A stretch of 32,257 nt of DNA. It comes from Natrialbaceae archaeon B1-Br10_E2g2. Lineage in GTDB: Archaea > Halobacteriota > Halobacteria > Halobacteriales > Natrialbaceae. Shown here piece after piece: positions 7,733 through 15,290 of this stretch. Both the position numbers and the translations under genes were made by a program. Below the pieces are notes generated by a model, which worked only from the letters and a program-made list of their open reading frames with translations, did not search any database and was not told the DNA's origin. The stretch's first letter is position 1; each line of letters starts with the position of its first letter. The DNA lies in the NCBI GenBank assembly GCA_001563805.1, contig LKMK01000007.1:1-32257 (forward strand). Reading direction: 5' to 3'.

Positions 7733-9082
7733 ATGGACCCGACGCCGGGTGAGAGTGGGCTGGCGGCAGACGCTCGAGCGACCGCCGACGAGTCGATCGA
7801 GCTGGTCAGTGACAGCCGTGCGCTCGAGGACGTTTCGTTCGGCGCGATCGCCCACGCCGAGACAGCGCAGGTTCAGTGGGCGACGCCAGACGGCCTCGAG
7901 ATCGTCGGCCGCGGCGCCACGGTCACCCTCGTCGCCAGCGGCCCGACTCGGTTCGAACGCATCCGCACACAGGCCGACGCGGTTTTCGATGGCCTCGACC
8001 ACGATGGCCCCCCGGTCGCTCGGCCGCGCGCGTTCGGCGGCTTCGCGTTTCACGACGAACGCGACCCCGATACCCCCTGGAACGGATTCGCCTCCGCTTC
8101 GTTCGTCGTCCCCCACGTGCTGCTCACCCGGAGTCCTGACGACGACGCCACCTGGCTGACAGTCGTCGGGAACGATCCGGACGCCGTCCGCGACGCCCTC
8201 GAGGAGTGGGCCCGACGGATCGACGACTACCCGGCGATGCGAGCGAGCGGCCGGACTCCCGGCGTCGACGCGACTCGACGAACGACCACTCCCGACGGGT
8301 GGAGCGATCAGGTCGAGGGTGCCCTCGATCGGATCGCCGACGGTAGCCTCACCAAGGTCGTCCTCGCGCAGGCGCTGACCGTCGGCCTCGAGGGACCGGT
8401 TGACGTCTCGGCGACGCTCGAACGACTCCGCCGACGCTACCCCAACTGTTACCGCTTCCTCGTAAACGGCGGTGACGGCGCGACGTTCTTCGGCGCACCG
8501 CCGGAGCGACTGGTGTCGAAACGGGGGAGTCGCGTCGAAACCGAGGCGCTCGCGGGCTCGGTCCCGCGCGGCGAGACCCCGGAGGCCGACGACGAGTACG
8601 CCGATCAGCTGCTGGGCGACGAGAAACTGCGTCACGAACACGAACTGGTCGTCGACGCGATCCGCGAACAACTCGAGCCGTTCGTCTCGGGCCTGTCGGT
8701 CGACGACCGGACGATCCGACGGCTCGCGAACATCCAGCACCTCCTGACGCCGATCCAGGCGACGCTCGAGGGGGACCGACACGTCCTCGACCTGGTGGAG
8801 GCGTTACACCCGACGCCCGCCGTCGGGGGCGTCCCGCCGGAGGTCGCCTGGGAGACGATCCGCGAGACCGAGTCGTTCGACCGCGGCTGGTACGCCGGGC
8901 CGGTCGGCTGGTTCGACGCGGCGGGCGACGGCGAGTTCGCCGTCGGCATCCGCTCGGGCGTCGCCAGCGACGAGACGGTCACGCTCTTCGCCGGCAACGG
9001 CATCGTCGCCGACAGCGACCCGACCGACGAGTGGGAGGAAGTACAGCTGAAGTTCCGCCCGATCCTCGACGAACTCCGATGA
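7733..9082 (+). CDS. menF: Isochorismate synthase
   Basis: First committed step of menaquinone synthesis: chorismate to isochorismate. 449 residues, the usual length of the chorismate-binding family. Visible landmarks are the catalytic lysine in KVVLAQALT (Lys208), ETEALAGSVPRG (269-280), the Mg-binding ELVVDAI helix, LHPTPAVGG, and the C-terminal GEFAVGIRSGV. The stop overlaps the menD start (ATGA at 9079-9082), so the two are translationally coupled. AT-rich sequence around 7691-7701 may carry the promoter. EntC-type synthases look similar, but the men context decides the role. Confidence 0.93.
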   Translation: MDPTPGESGLAADARATADESIELVSDSRALEDVSFGAIAHAETAQVQWATPDGLEIVGRGATVTLVASGPTRFERIRTQADAVFDGLDHDGPPVARPRAFGGFAFHDERDPDTPWNGFASASFVVPHVLLTRSPDDDATWLTVVGNDPDAVRDALEEWARRIDDYPAMRASGRTPGVDATRRTTTPDGWSDQVEGALDRIADGSLTKVVLAQALTVGLEGPVDVSATLERLRRRYPNCYRFLVNGGDGATFFGAPPERLVSKRGSRVETEALAGSVPRGETPEADDEYADQLLGDEKLRHEHELVVDAIREQLEPFVSGLSVDDRTIRRLANIQHLLTPIQATLEGDRHVLDLVEALHPTPAVGGVPPEVAWETIRETESFDRGWYAGPVGWFDAAGDGEFAVGIRSGVASDETVTLFAGNGIVADSDPTDEWEEVQLKFRPILDELR

Positions 9083-10884
9083 CCGCACCGAACCGCGCGA
9101 CCCTGTGGGGTCGTACGCTCGTCGACGAACTCGCCGCGGGCGGCCTCGAGGCCGTCTGTATCGCCCCGGGGAGCCGCTCGACACCACTAACGGTCGCGTT
9201 CGCCGAACATCCGGACGTCACCGTGTTTTCACACCTCGACGAGCGCTCCGCCGGCTTCTTCGCGCTCGGACGGGCACGGCGAACCGGCGATCCGACCGCG
9301 CTGGTCTGTACCTCCGGGACGGCCGCGGCGAACTTCCATCCGGCCGTGATCGAAGCGAATCAGGCACGCGTCCCGTTGCTCGTCCTGACCGCCGACCGAC
9401 CGCACGAACTCCGCGATAGCGGCGCGAACCAGACTGTCGATCAGGTCAAACTCTACGGCGACGCCGTCCGGTGGGACGCCGAACTCCCCGACCCCGAAGC
9501 CGACGAACGCAAGGTTCGTGCCCTCCGGACCACCGCGGCGCGGGCGCTCGCGGAGACGGCCGGCGTCGAACCCGGCCCCGTCCACCTGAACTGCCCGTTC
9601 CGCAAGCCGCTCGAGCCGATCGACCGGCCGGACGACGTTCCAGACTCGTTCGACGACACCCTGGCCGGACGCGGCCGAACGGGTCCGTTCGTCGAAACGA
9701 CTGCGGGAACGAGAACGCTCGAGGCAAATCAGCACCGGCCGCTCGTCGAGGCGCTCGAGCGTGCCGAACGCCCGCTGATCGTCGCCGGGCCGGTGGACCC
9801 GGCCGACCTGATCACGCTCGATCCGGACACCGTCCTCAGCGTCGCCGAGCGACTCGGCGCACCGATCTTCGCGGACCCGCTCTCGGGCGTGCGGTTCGGT
9901 GCCCACGTCGACGCGGGGACCGGTTCTGCGAGGAGTTCCGTCGTCGGCGGCTACGACGCCTACGTCGAGGAGCTCCCCGATCCCGACGTCGTCGTTCGGT
10001 TCGGTGCCTCGCCGACGTCGAAACCGCTGTGTCACGCCCTGCGGGACGCCGACGCCCGCCAGTTCCTCCTCGATCCGGCAGGCAAGTGGCGCGAGGCGAC
10101 GTTCACCGCGACCGACCTCCTCGCGGCGTCGCCCGGACCCGTCTTCGAGGCCCTGCTCGAGCAATTCGACGACGGACTCGAGCCGTCGGCTCACGACGGC
10201 TGGCTTTCCGACGTCCAGGCCGCAGAGCGTCGCCACTGGGCGATCCGCGACGACGCGCTGGCGGCCGCCGAACTCGAGGCGGCTCCCTTCGAGGGGGCGA
10301 TCCTGGCGTCGGTCTTCGACCACGCACCCGATCCGGCGACCGTCTTCGTCTCGAACAGCATGCCGATTCGGGACGCCGACCGGTTCGCCCGGCCCCGTGA
10401 CGCCGGCCTGACGGTACTCGGGAATCGCGGTGCCAGCGGTATCGACGGCATCACGAGTACGGCACTCGGTGCGGGCAGCGCCGCCGACGAACCGCTCGTG
10501 CTCGTCACCGGCGACCTCGCGTTCTACCACGACTCGAACGGCCTGCTCGCGGTCGATCGTTGCGACGTCGACGCGACGGTCGTCTTGCTCGACAACGACG
10601 GCGGCGGTATCTTCCACAAACTGCCCATCGAGGAGTTCGAGCCGCCGTTTACCGACCAGTTCAAGACGCCCCACGATCTCGAGTTCGAGGCTCTCGCCGA
10701 GCTGTACGGCCTCGAGTTCGAGCGCGTCGAGCCGACTGCGTTCGAGTCTGCCTACCGCCGGTCGCTCGGCCAGGAGGGAACGCAGGTGCTCGCCGTCGCG
10801 TTCGACGCCGAAGCCAGCCACCGGCGGCGTGAGGACCTCAAAGACCGGGTGCGGGTCGCAGTTCGGTCGGCGCTCGAGGAGTAG
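9079..10884 (+). CDS. menD: 2-succinyl-5-enolpyruvyl-6-hydroxy-3-cyclohexene-1-carboxylate synthase (MenD)
   Basis: Thiamine-diphosphate enzyme that adds the succinyl-semialdehyde unit from 2-oxoglutarate to isochorismate. 601 residues in three domains. The N-terminal pyrimidine-binding domain has DERSAGFFALGRAR, CTSGTAAANFHPAVIEA and LTADRPHELRDSGANQTVDQ. The C-terminal PP domain has the ThDP motif from GDLAFYHDSNGL to LLDNDGGGIFHKLP. The ATG at 9079 overlaps the menF stop and gives the family N-terminus (MTAPNRATLWGRTLVDEL). Its stop is 4 bases from the stop of the convergent J-domain gene. Menaquinone is the usual haloarchaeal respiratory quinone. Confidence 0.95.
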   Translation: MTAPNRATLWGRTLVDELAAGGLEAVCIAPGSRSTPLTVAFAEHPDVTVFSHLDERSAGFFALGRARRTGDPTALVCTSGTAAANFHPAVIEANQARVPLLVLTADRPHELRDSGANQTVDQVKLYGDAVRWDAELPDPEADERKVRALRTTAARALAETAGVEPGPVHLNCPFRKPLEPIDRPDDVPDSFDDTLAGRGRTGPFVETTAGTRTLEANQHRPLVEALERAERPLIVAGPVDPADLITLDPDTVLSVAERLGAPIFADPLSGVRFGAHVDAGTGSARSSVVGGYDAYVEELPDPDVVVRFGASPTSKPLCHALRDADARQFLLDPAGKWREATFTATDLLAASPGPVFEALLEQFDDGLEPSAHDGWLSDVQAAERRHWAIRDDALAAAELEAAPFEGAILASVFDHAPDPATVFVSNSMPIRDADRFARPRDAGLTVLGNRGASGIDGITSTALGAGSAADEPLVLVTGDLAFYHDSNGLLAVDRCDVDATVVLLDNDGGGIFHKLPIEEFEPPFTDQFKTPHDLEFEALAELYGLEFERVEPTAFESAYRRSLGQEGTQVLAVAFDAEASHRRREDLKDRVRVAVRSALEE

Positions 10885-10888
10885 CTCG

Positions 10889-11782
10889 CTACGGCCGGAG
10901 GACCCACCAGAGTGCGATCGCGTAGCCGAACGGAATCCAGACGAATCCGAGCGCGAGCGCTCCGATCACCGAGAGCGGGGGACCCACATCGAGCGCGACC
11001 ATTCCTGCGGGAATCAACAGACTCCAGGAACCGAATATCAGGACGGCGATGCGGGGCCACGTGAGCAGGTACGCGACGACCCCGATCGTACACGCCGCGA
11101 CGACGGCGTTTACGGCGAGCGGAAACGCACTCGTCAGACTCGAGGCGACGAGTGCCGGATAGAGCACCCAGAGACAGCCGAGCGTGACTGCCGTCGTGTG
11201 GGTGATCGGGCGCGTCTTTCGCTCGAGGTCGACCTCGCCGTCCCAGTCGTGGACGACGTACCGGAACCCCGAGTCGTCGGCTGTGCCGGCTGGACCGGAC
11301 GCTGTGGCCTCGCGACCGTGGGTGGTCCGGCTCTCGTCGCTTTCGGTGGACTCGCCGCTCGGTCCGAACGGCCACTCCTCCGACGCGCGGCGTCGGGCGG
11401 TTCGACGTCGACGTTCCCGTCGCTGCCGTGCCTGGTGATTCGTGGTTCCGCTGCCGGCCTCGGTTTCACTCGTGGTAGCGTTGGCCGCCGACCGCACCCG
11501 GTCGGCAGCAGCCCGCGGATCGGTCCCCGAATTACGGTCCATTGCACTGCCGTCTGTGAAGCGCACGTACGCGTCGTGTCCAAGCCTGTCGTATCGCGCC
11601 CGTTCGGCCTCGTCGGTGAGGACCTCGTTTGCCCGCGAGACGCGCTGGAACGCTTCAGCCGCTTCCGGCGCGTCGTTGTGGTCCGGGTGGGTCTCGAGGA
11701 CGCGCTCGCGGTAGGCCGACCGGATCTCGTCGCGGCTCGCGTCGGGGCTGACCTCGAGAATCTCGTAGTAGGTCTCGCCCAT
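10889..11782 (-). CDS. Membrane-anchored J-domain protein
   Basis: 297 residues. An N-terminal J domain (residues 1-68) has the HPD signature (His32-Asp34) in LETHPDHNDAPEA, so it should stimulate a DnaK-type Hsp70. A charged, arginine-rich linker of about 100 residues follows (QRRERRRRTARRR). At least four hydrophobic segments lie between about 185 and 297. There is no Gly/Phe or zinc-finger domain, so this is a type III J protein that probably recruits Hsp70 to the membrane. An AT-rich element (GAAATTTTCA on the minus strand) lies about 33 bases before the ATG. It sits against the direction of the men genes and has no obvious pathway link. Confidence 0.88.
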   Translation of the reverse strand: MGETYYEILEVSPDASRDEIRSAYRERVLETHPDHNDAPEAAEAFQRVSRANEVLTDEAERARYDRLGHDAYVRFTDGSAMDRNSGTDPRAAADRVRSAANATTSETEAGSGTTNHQARQRRERRRRTARRRASEEWPFGPSGESTESDESRTTHGREATASGPAGTADDSGFRYVVHDWDGEVDLERKTRPITHTTAVTLGCLWVLYPALVASSLTSAFPLAVNAVVAACTIGVVAYLLTWPRIAVLIFGSWSLLIPAGMVALDVGPPLSVIGALALGFVWIPFGYAIALWWVLRP

Positions 11783-11872
11783 CGCGCTTGTGTCGATACG
11801 TCGGCTTCGGTGAAAATTTCTCGCACTGAACAGTCATGGCCGTGGGCTGGACCGGTTCCCGAGCGGGCGAAC

Positions 11873-11890
11873 TCGGATACATAAATCCGA
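11873..11890. repeat. Short inverted repeat with AT-rich loop
   Basis: TCGGAT-acataa-ATCCGA: 6-base arms around an A/T loop, in the 176-base gap between the methyltransferase 3' end and the J-domain gene start (both minus). It could be a terminator hairpin for the methyltransferase or an operator for the J-domain gene. Confidence 0.3.
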
Positions 11891-11958
11891 TGCTGCTATA
11901 CCAAATTGGCTTCGAGATGGCGCCCTCGGTTCGGTACGCAGATCCGGTGGTCGAGCCC

Positions 11959-12723
11959 CTACAACGTCGAGCGTGCCCGAATCAGCATTTTGCGGTTCAC
12001 AAAGGAGACGACGGACCCGTCTTCGACGACGACCTCGAGTGCGGCTTTCACGTCCTCGGGAGCCTCGAGCAGGATCGACTCGACCCGATCCCGACGCGAG
12101 GGCGACGGCGAGAGACGGTCGACCCACGACTCGAACTCGAGGGTCGTCCGCATATGGTGGACCGCCTCGAGGTCGAATCCGCGCTCGGCCAGCCGATCGC
12201 GCCACTGCCTGGTCGGGTACGACCGCACGTGCGTCGGGTCGCGGAGCCGTTCGACGCGGTCGAGCAGGGCGTCGACTGCGGGGTCCTCGGGCGCGACGGT
12301 GTCCTCGAAGGCGAACGTGCCGCCCGGTCGGAGAACGCGGGCGACCTCGTCGACGAACGCTTCGGGGGCCGGAAAGTGGTGGGCGGCGATCCGGCAGGCG
12401 ACGGCGTCGAAGGCGCTCTTGTCGAACGGCAACCGGGCAGCGTCGGCGACGACCCCCTCGAGGCCCGCGAATGCCTCGAGTGCGGTCGCGACCATCCGAG
12501 GGGAGGCGTCTGTAGCGACCACTCGCGGAACGCCTCGCTCGGCGATCGCGCCGGCCGTGTGGCCCGCGCCGGTAGCAACGTCCAGCGCGTCGCTGGCACC
12601 GGTACACCACGCCGCGAGGCGCTCGAGGTCGTCGCCCTCGCGGTGGGTGTCGCTCTCGAGGTAGGCGTCGGCGGCGTCGTCGAACGATCCGACGTCGTCG
12701 CTCGGCTCGTCGTCACGTGGCAT
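11959..12723 (-). CDS. Class I SAM-dependent methyltransferase
   Basis: 254 residues with a Rossmann methyltransferase domain. Motif I is DVATGAGHTAG (48-58), the acidic SAM ribose-binding residue is in VVATDAS, motif II/III is around GVVADAARLPFDKSAFDAVACR, and the post-domain segment is EVARVLRPGGTFAFED. The type resembles UbiE/YcgJ small-molecule methyltransferases. Its place between menD and menB raises the possibility of demethylmenaquinone methylation (MenG), but it lies on the opposite strand and the sequence alone does not fix the substrate. The ATG at 12723 gives an acidic 12-residue lead-in before a UbiE-like FDDAADAYLE segment. Confidence 0.85.
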   Translation of the reverse strand: MPRDDEPSDDVGSFDDAADAYLESDTHREGDDLERLAAWCTGASDALDVATGAGHTAGAIAERGVPRVVATDASPRMVATALEAFAGLEGVVADAARLPFDKSAFDAVACRIAAHHFPAPEAFVDEVARVLRPGGTFAFEDTVAPEDPAVDALLDRVERLRDPTHVRSYPTRQWRDRLAERGFDLEAVHHMRTTLEFESWVDRLSPSPSRRDRVESILLEAPEDVKAALEVVVEDGSVVSFVNRKMLIRARSTL

Positions 12724-12785
12724 TCGTCTCTCTTGAAACGGCCGCCACCGGCTTGACGATACCGGCGGTCGGTGGCCGACGAGAA

Positions 12786-12792
12786 CCTATTT
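12786..12792 (+). promoter_or_regulatory. TATA-like element of menB
   Basis: CCTATTT centred about 30 bases before the menB ATG at 12819, suggesting that menB has its own leaderless promoter apart from menF-menD. Confidence 0.45.
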
Positions 12793-12818
12793 CACGTCAC
12801 GCATGCCACACTCGGACA

Positions 12819-13712
12819 ATGGTTTCGGAACTCTTCGACGCCGAGCAGTGGGAACCGGTCGCCGACCTGAACGACGACTTTCGGGACATCACCTACCACC
12901 GAGCGGTCGACTCGGGGACGGTACGGATCGCGTTCGACCGCCCCGAGGTTCGCAACGCGTTCCGGCCCGGGACGGTCGACGAACTGTACGACGCGCTCGA
13001 GCACGCCAAGCGCCAGACTGACGTGGGCTGCATCCTGCTGACGGGGAACGGCCCCTCGCCGAAAGATGGCGGCTGGGCGTTCTGTTCGGGCGGCGACCAG
13101 ACGATCCGTGGCGACGACGGCTACCAGTACGAGGGTGACGAAGAGCGAGCCTCCGAGCAGGGTCGGCTGCACATTCTCGAGGTCCAGCGCCTCATTCGGC
13201 ACATCCCGAAGGTCGTCGTCTGTGTCGTTCCCGGCTGGGCCGTCGGCGGGGGCCACTCGCTGCACGTCGTCTGTGATATGACGCTCGCCAGTGAGGAACA
13301 CGCCAAGTTCCTCCAGACCGATCCCGACGTGGCGAGCTACGACGCCGGCTTCGGCTCGGCCTATCTCGCGAAACAGATTGGCCAGAAAAAAGCCCGCGAG
13401 GTGTTCTTCCTCGGGAAGACCTACTCCGCCGAGGAGGCCGCGGAGATGGGAATGGTCAACGCGGTCGTTCCCCACGACGAACTCGAGGAGACGGCCCTCG
13501 AGTGGGGCGAGCGGATCAACGAGAAGAGCCCGACGGCGATGCGGATGCTCAAGTACGCGTTCAACATGACCGACGACGGCATGATCGGCCAGCAGGTGTT
13601 CGCCGGCGAGGCGACCCGGCTGGGGTACATGACCGACGAGGCCAAGGAGGGCCGGGACGCGTTCGTCGAGGGGCGCGAGCCGGAGTTCGACGACTACCCC
13701 TGGCACTACTGA
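12819..13712 (+). CDS. menB: 1,4-dihydroxy-2-naphthoyl-CoA synthase (MenB)
   Basis: Crotonase-fold enzyme that closes the naphthoquinone ring from O-succinylbenzoyl-CoA. 297 residues. The oxyanion-hole segments are WAFCSGGDQ (87-93) and VPGWAVGGGHSLHVVCDM (137-154). The segment LQTDPDVASYDAGFGSAYLA has Asp168 at the position where type I enzymes (E. coli) have Gly and bind bicarbonate. By that rule, known from E. coli and mycobacterial MenB, this is a type II enzyme using its own carboxylate. The ATG at 12819 gives the family start MVSELFDAEQWE. It is separated from menD by two opposite-strand genes. Confidence 0.95.
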   Translation: MVSELFDAEQWEPVADLNDDFRDITYHRAVDSGTVRIAFDRPEVRNAFRPGTVDELYDALEHAKRQTDVGCILLTGNGPSPKDGGWAFCSGGDQTIRGDDGYQYEGDEERASEQGRLHILEVQRLIRHIPKVVVCVVPGWAVGGGHSLHVVCDMTLASEEHAKFLQTDPDVASYDAGFGSAYLAKQIGQKKAREVFFLGKTYSAEEAAEMGMVNAVVPHDELEETALEWGERINEKSPTAMRMLKYAFNMTDDGMIGQQVFAGEATRLGYMTDEAKEGRDAFVEGREPEFDDYPWHY

Positions 13713-13827
13713 CGCGAATCCGGTAACGATTGGAGCGGTCTGTGACGCCACTCGACCGGCAGAGTCGTCGACTCGAGACTGCCGCCCCGGGACGGACCCG
13801 GGTGCCGCACTCGCCGAGGGGGGTCGT

Positions 13828-13853
13828 CCCGCTCGAGGCTCCCGTCGAGCGGG
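13828..13853. repeat. Perfect 9-base-pair stem-loop between menB and the DyP-like gene
   Basis: CCCGCTCGA and TCGAGCGGG flank an 8-base loop (GGCTCCCG). It begins 115 bases after the menB stop and ends 73 bases before the next start. It may end the menB transcript or lie in the leader of the exported-protein cassette. No T-run follows directly. Confidence 0.45.
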
Positions 13854-13926
13854 TGGTTGTCGGAGATGTCAGTAGTATTTGTCGGCGCACGAAATCCTTT
13901 GACGACGAGCACCCGAGTCGCGTGCA

Positions 13927-15204
13927 GTGAGACCGATCGATCAGTCGTCGCTCTCTCGCCGTGAGTACGCTCGAGCGCTCGTCGCCGTCGGCGGCGCGAG
14001 TGCACTGAGTGCCTGCCTCGAGCTCGGCTCCGACGGCGCGGACGAGCCGACCGTTCCCACGGGTACCGACGATCCGGCGTCGTTGCCCGAGCGACAGCAC
14101 GCCTGGAACGAGGTCCTCTCGAGCGACGACGATGGCAACGTCAGGCTCCCCGACCACCACGTACTGGTGGCCCTGTCGCTGGTCGACGGTGTCGACGACG
14201 CCCGGGAGACGACGGAAGCCGCGCTTCGAGGGCTCGAGCGAGCCTACGAGTGGAGTCCCGAGGGGCTGGTCTTCACGATCGGCTACACGCCGTCGTACTT
14301 CGACCGGTTCGACGAGTCGATTCCCGAGACGGTCGATCTGCCCGATCCGGAGCCCCTCGCGGCGGGTGAGTCGCCCGAGTTCGACGAGTACGACGCGCTG
14401 GTCCACCTCGCGAGCGACGAGCCGTCGGTCGTCCTCGAGGCCGAAGAAGGGCTGTTTGGCGACCGGGACGAACTCAACGGAACGTCCCTCGAGACGGACC
14501 TCTCGAGCGTCTTCGACCGACTCGAGGACCGACGCCGGACGGGATTCGTCGGCGAGGGACTCCCCGCCGAGCACGCGGACGTCGACGGGGTCCCCGACTC
14601 GGTGCCCGAGGGGGCGCCGTTTTTCATGGGCTTTCGCTCGGGATTTACCGACAGCCAGGCGACCGAGGATCGGGTGTCGATCGAGGACGGTCCGTTCGCC
14701 GGCGGGGCGACCCAGCACCTCGAGTCGCTGTCGATCAACCTCGAGCAGTGGTTCGACCAGGAGACCCACTACCAGCGCGTCTCGAAACTGTTCAGCCCCA
14801 AGCACGCCCGCGAAGAGCTGGTTGGCGACGTCGGCGAGGACCTGGGCGCGACGAGCGGCGTGACCGACGAAATCATCGAGGCCACGGCGGCCGGCGCCCG
14901 GAACGGCGTGGTCGGCCACGCCCAGAAGACGGCTCGAGCCCGCCAGGACGGCGAACCGCTGCTCTTGCGGCGGGATTTCAACACTGTCGACAGCGACCGG
15001 CCTGGACTGCACTTCCTCTCGCTCCAGCGGCATACTGAGGACTTCGTCCGGGTCCGCGAGGCGATGACCGGCGCCGACCTCGACGTCGCGCAGGCGAACA
15101 ACGGCATACTCCACTACCTGTTCGTCGAGCGTCGGGGGAACTACTTGGTCCCGCCGCGGCCACTCCGGTCGCTTCCGCCACCGAATCCCGACGAGGAGAC
15201 CTGA
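13927..15204 (+). CDS. DyP-type peroxidase-like Tat lipoprotein lacking the catalytic aspartate
   Basis: 425 residues from a GTG start. The twin-arginine signal (SRREYARALVAVGG) ends in a lipobox (ALSAC, Cys30), so it is an exported lipoprotein. The C-terminal half follows the DyP layout of EfeB-type haem proteins: GFRSG (235-239) where active DyPs have GxxDG, then GGATQHLESLSINLEQW, the proximal-haem-ligand histidine in VVGHAQKTARAR (His331), LLLRRDFN, and RPGLHFLSLQRHTEDFV. The catalytic Asp is replaced by Ser238, so peroxidase activity is doubtful while haem binding may remain. I recall haloarchaeal relatives as DUF7405. It heads a three-gene exported cassette placed between menB and menA. 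Confidence 0.8.
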   Translation: MRPIDQSSLSRREYARALVAVGGASALSACLELGSDGADEPTVPTGTDDPASLPERQHAWNEVLSSDDDGNVRLPDHHVLVALSLVDGVDDARETTEAALRGLERAYEWSPEGLVFTIGYTPSYFDRFDESIPETVDLPDPEPLAAGESPEFDEYDALVHLASDEPSVVLEAEEGLFGDRDELNGTSLETDLSSVFDRLEDRRRTGFVGEGLPAEHADVDGVPDSVPEGAPFFMGFRSGFTDSQATEDRVSIEDGPFAGGATQHLESLSINLEQWFDQETHYQRVSKLFSPKHAREELVGDVGEDLGATSGVTDEIIEATAAGARNGVVGHAQKTARARQDGEPLLLRRDFNTVDSDRPGLHFLSLQRHTEDFVRVREAMTGADLDVAQANNGILHYLFVERRGNYLVPPRPLRSLPPPNPDEET

Positions 15205-15290
15205 CCCGAACCCGGTCCCGACTCGAGCAGGAGCACCGAACCGTGACGGCGACACTCGACTACCAGACGACGGATACGAACCGAACACCC

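Noticed and set aside
9229-10821. 530-codon minus-strand frame opposite menD
   Set aside because: It is a complementary-strand shadow caused by high GC at third positions; menD on the plus strand has clear thiamine-diphosphate motifs.
13561-15288. 575-codon minus-strand frame opposite the DyP-like gene
   Set aside because: No domain features, arginine/glycine-rich composition, and it runs antisense across two well-supported plus-strand genes (the 3' end of menB and the DyP-like gene).
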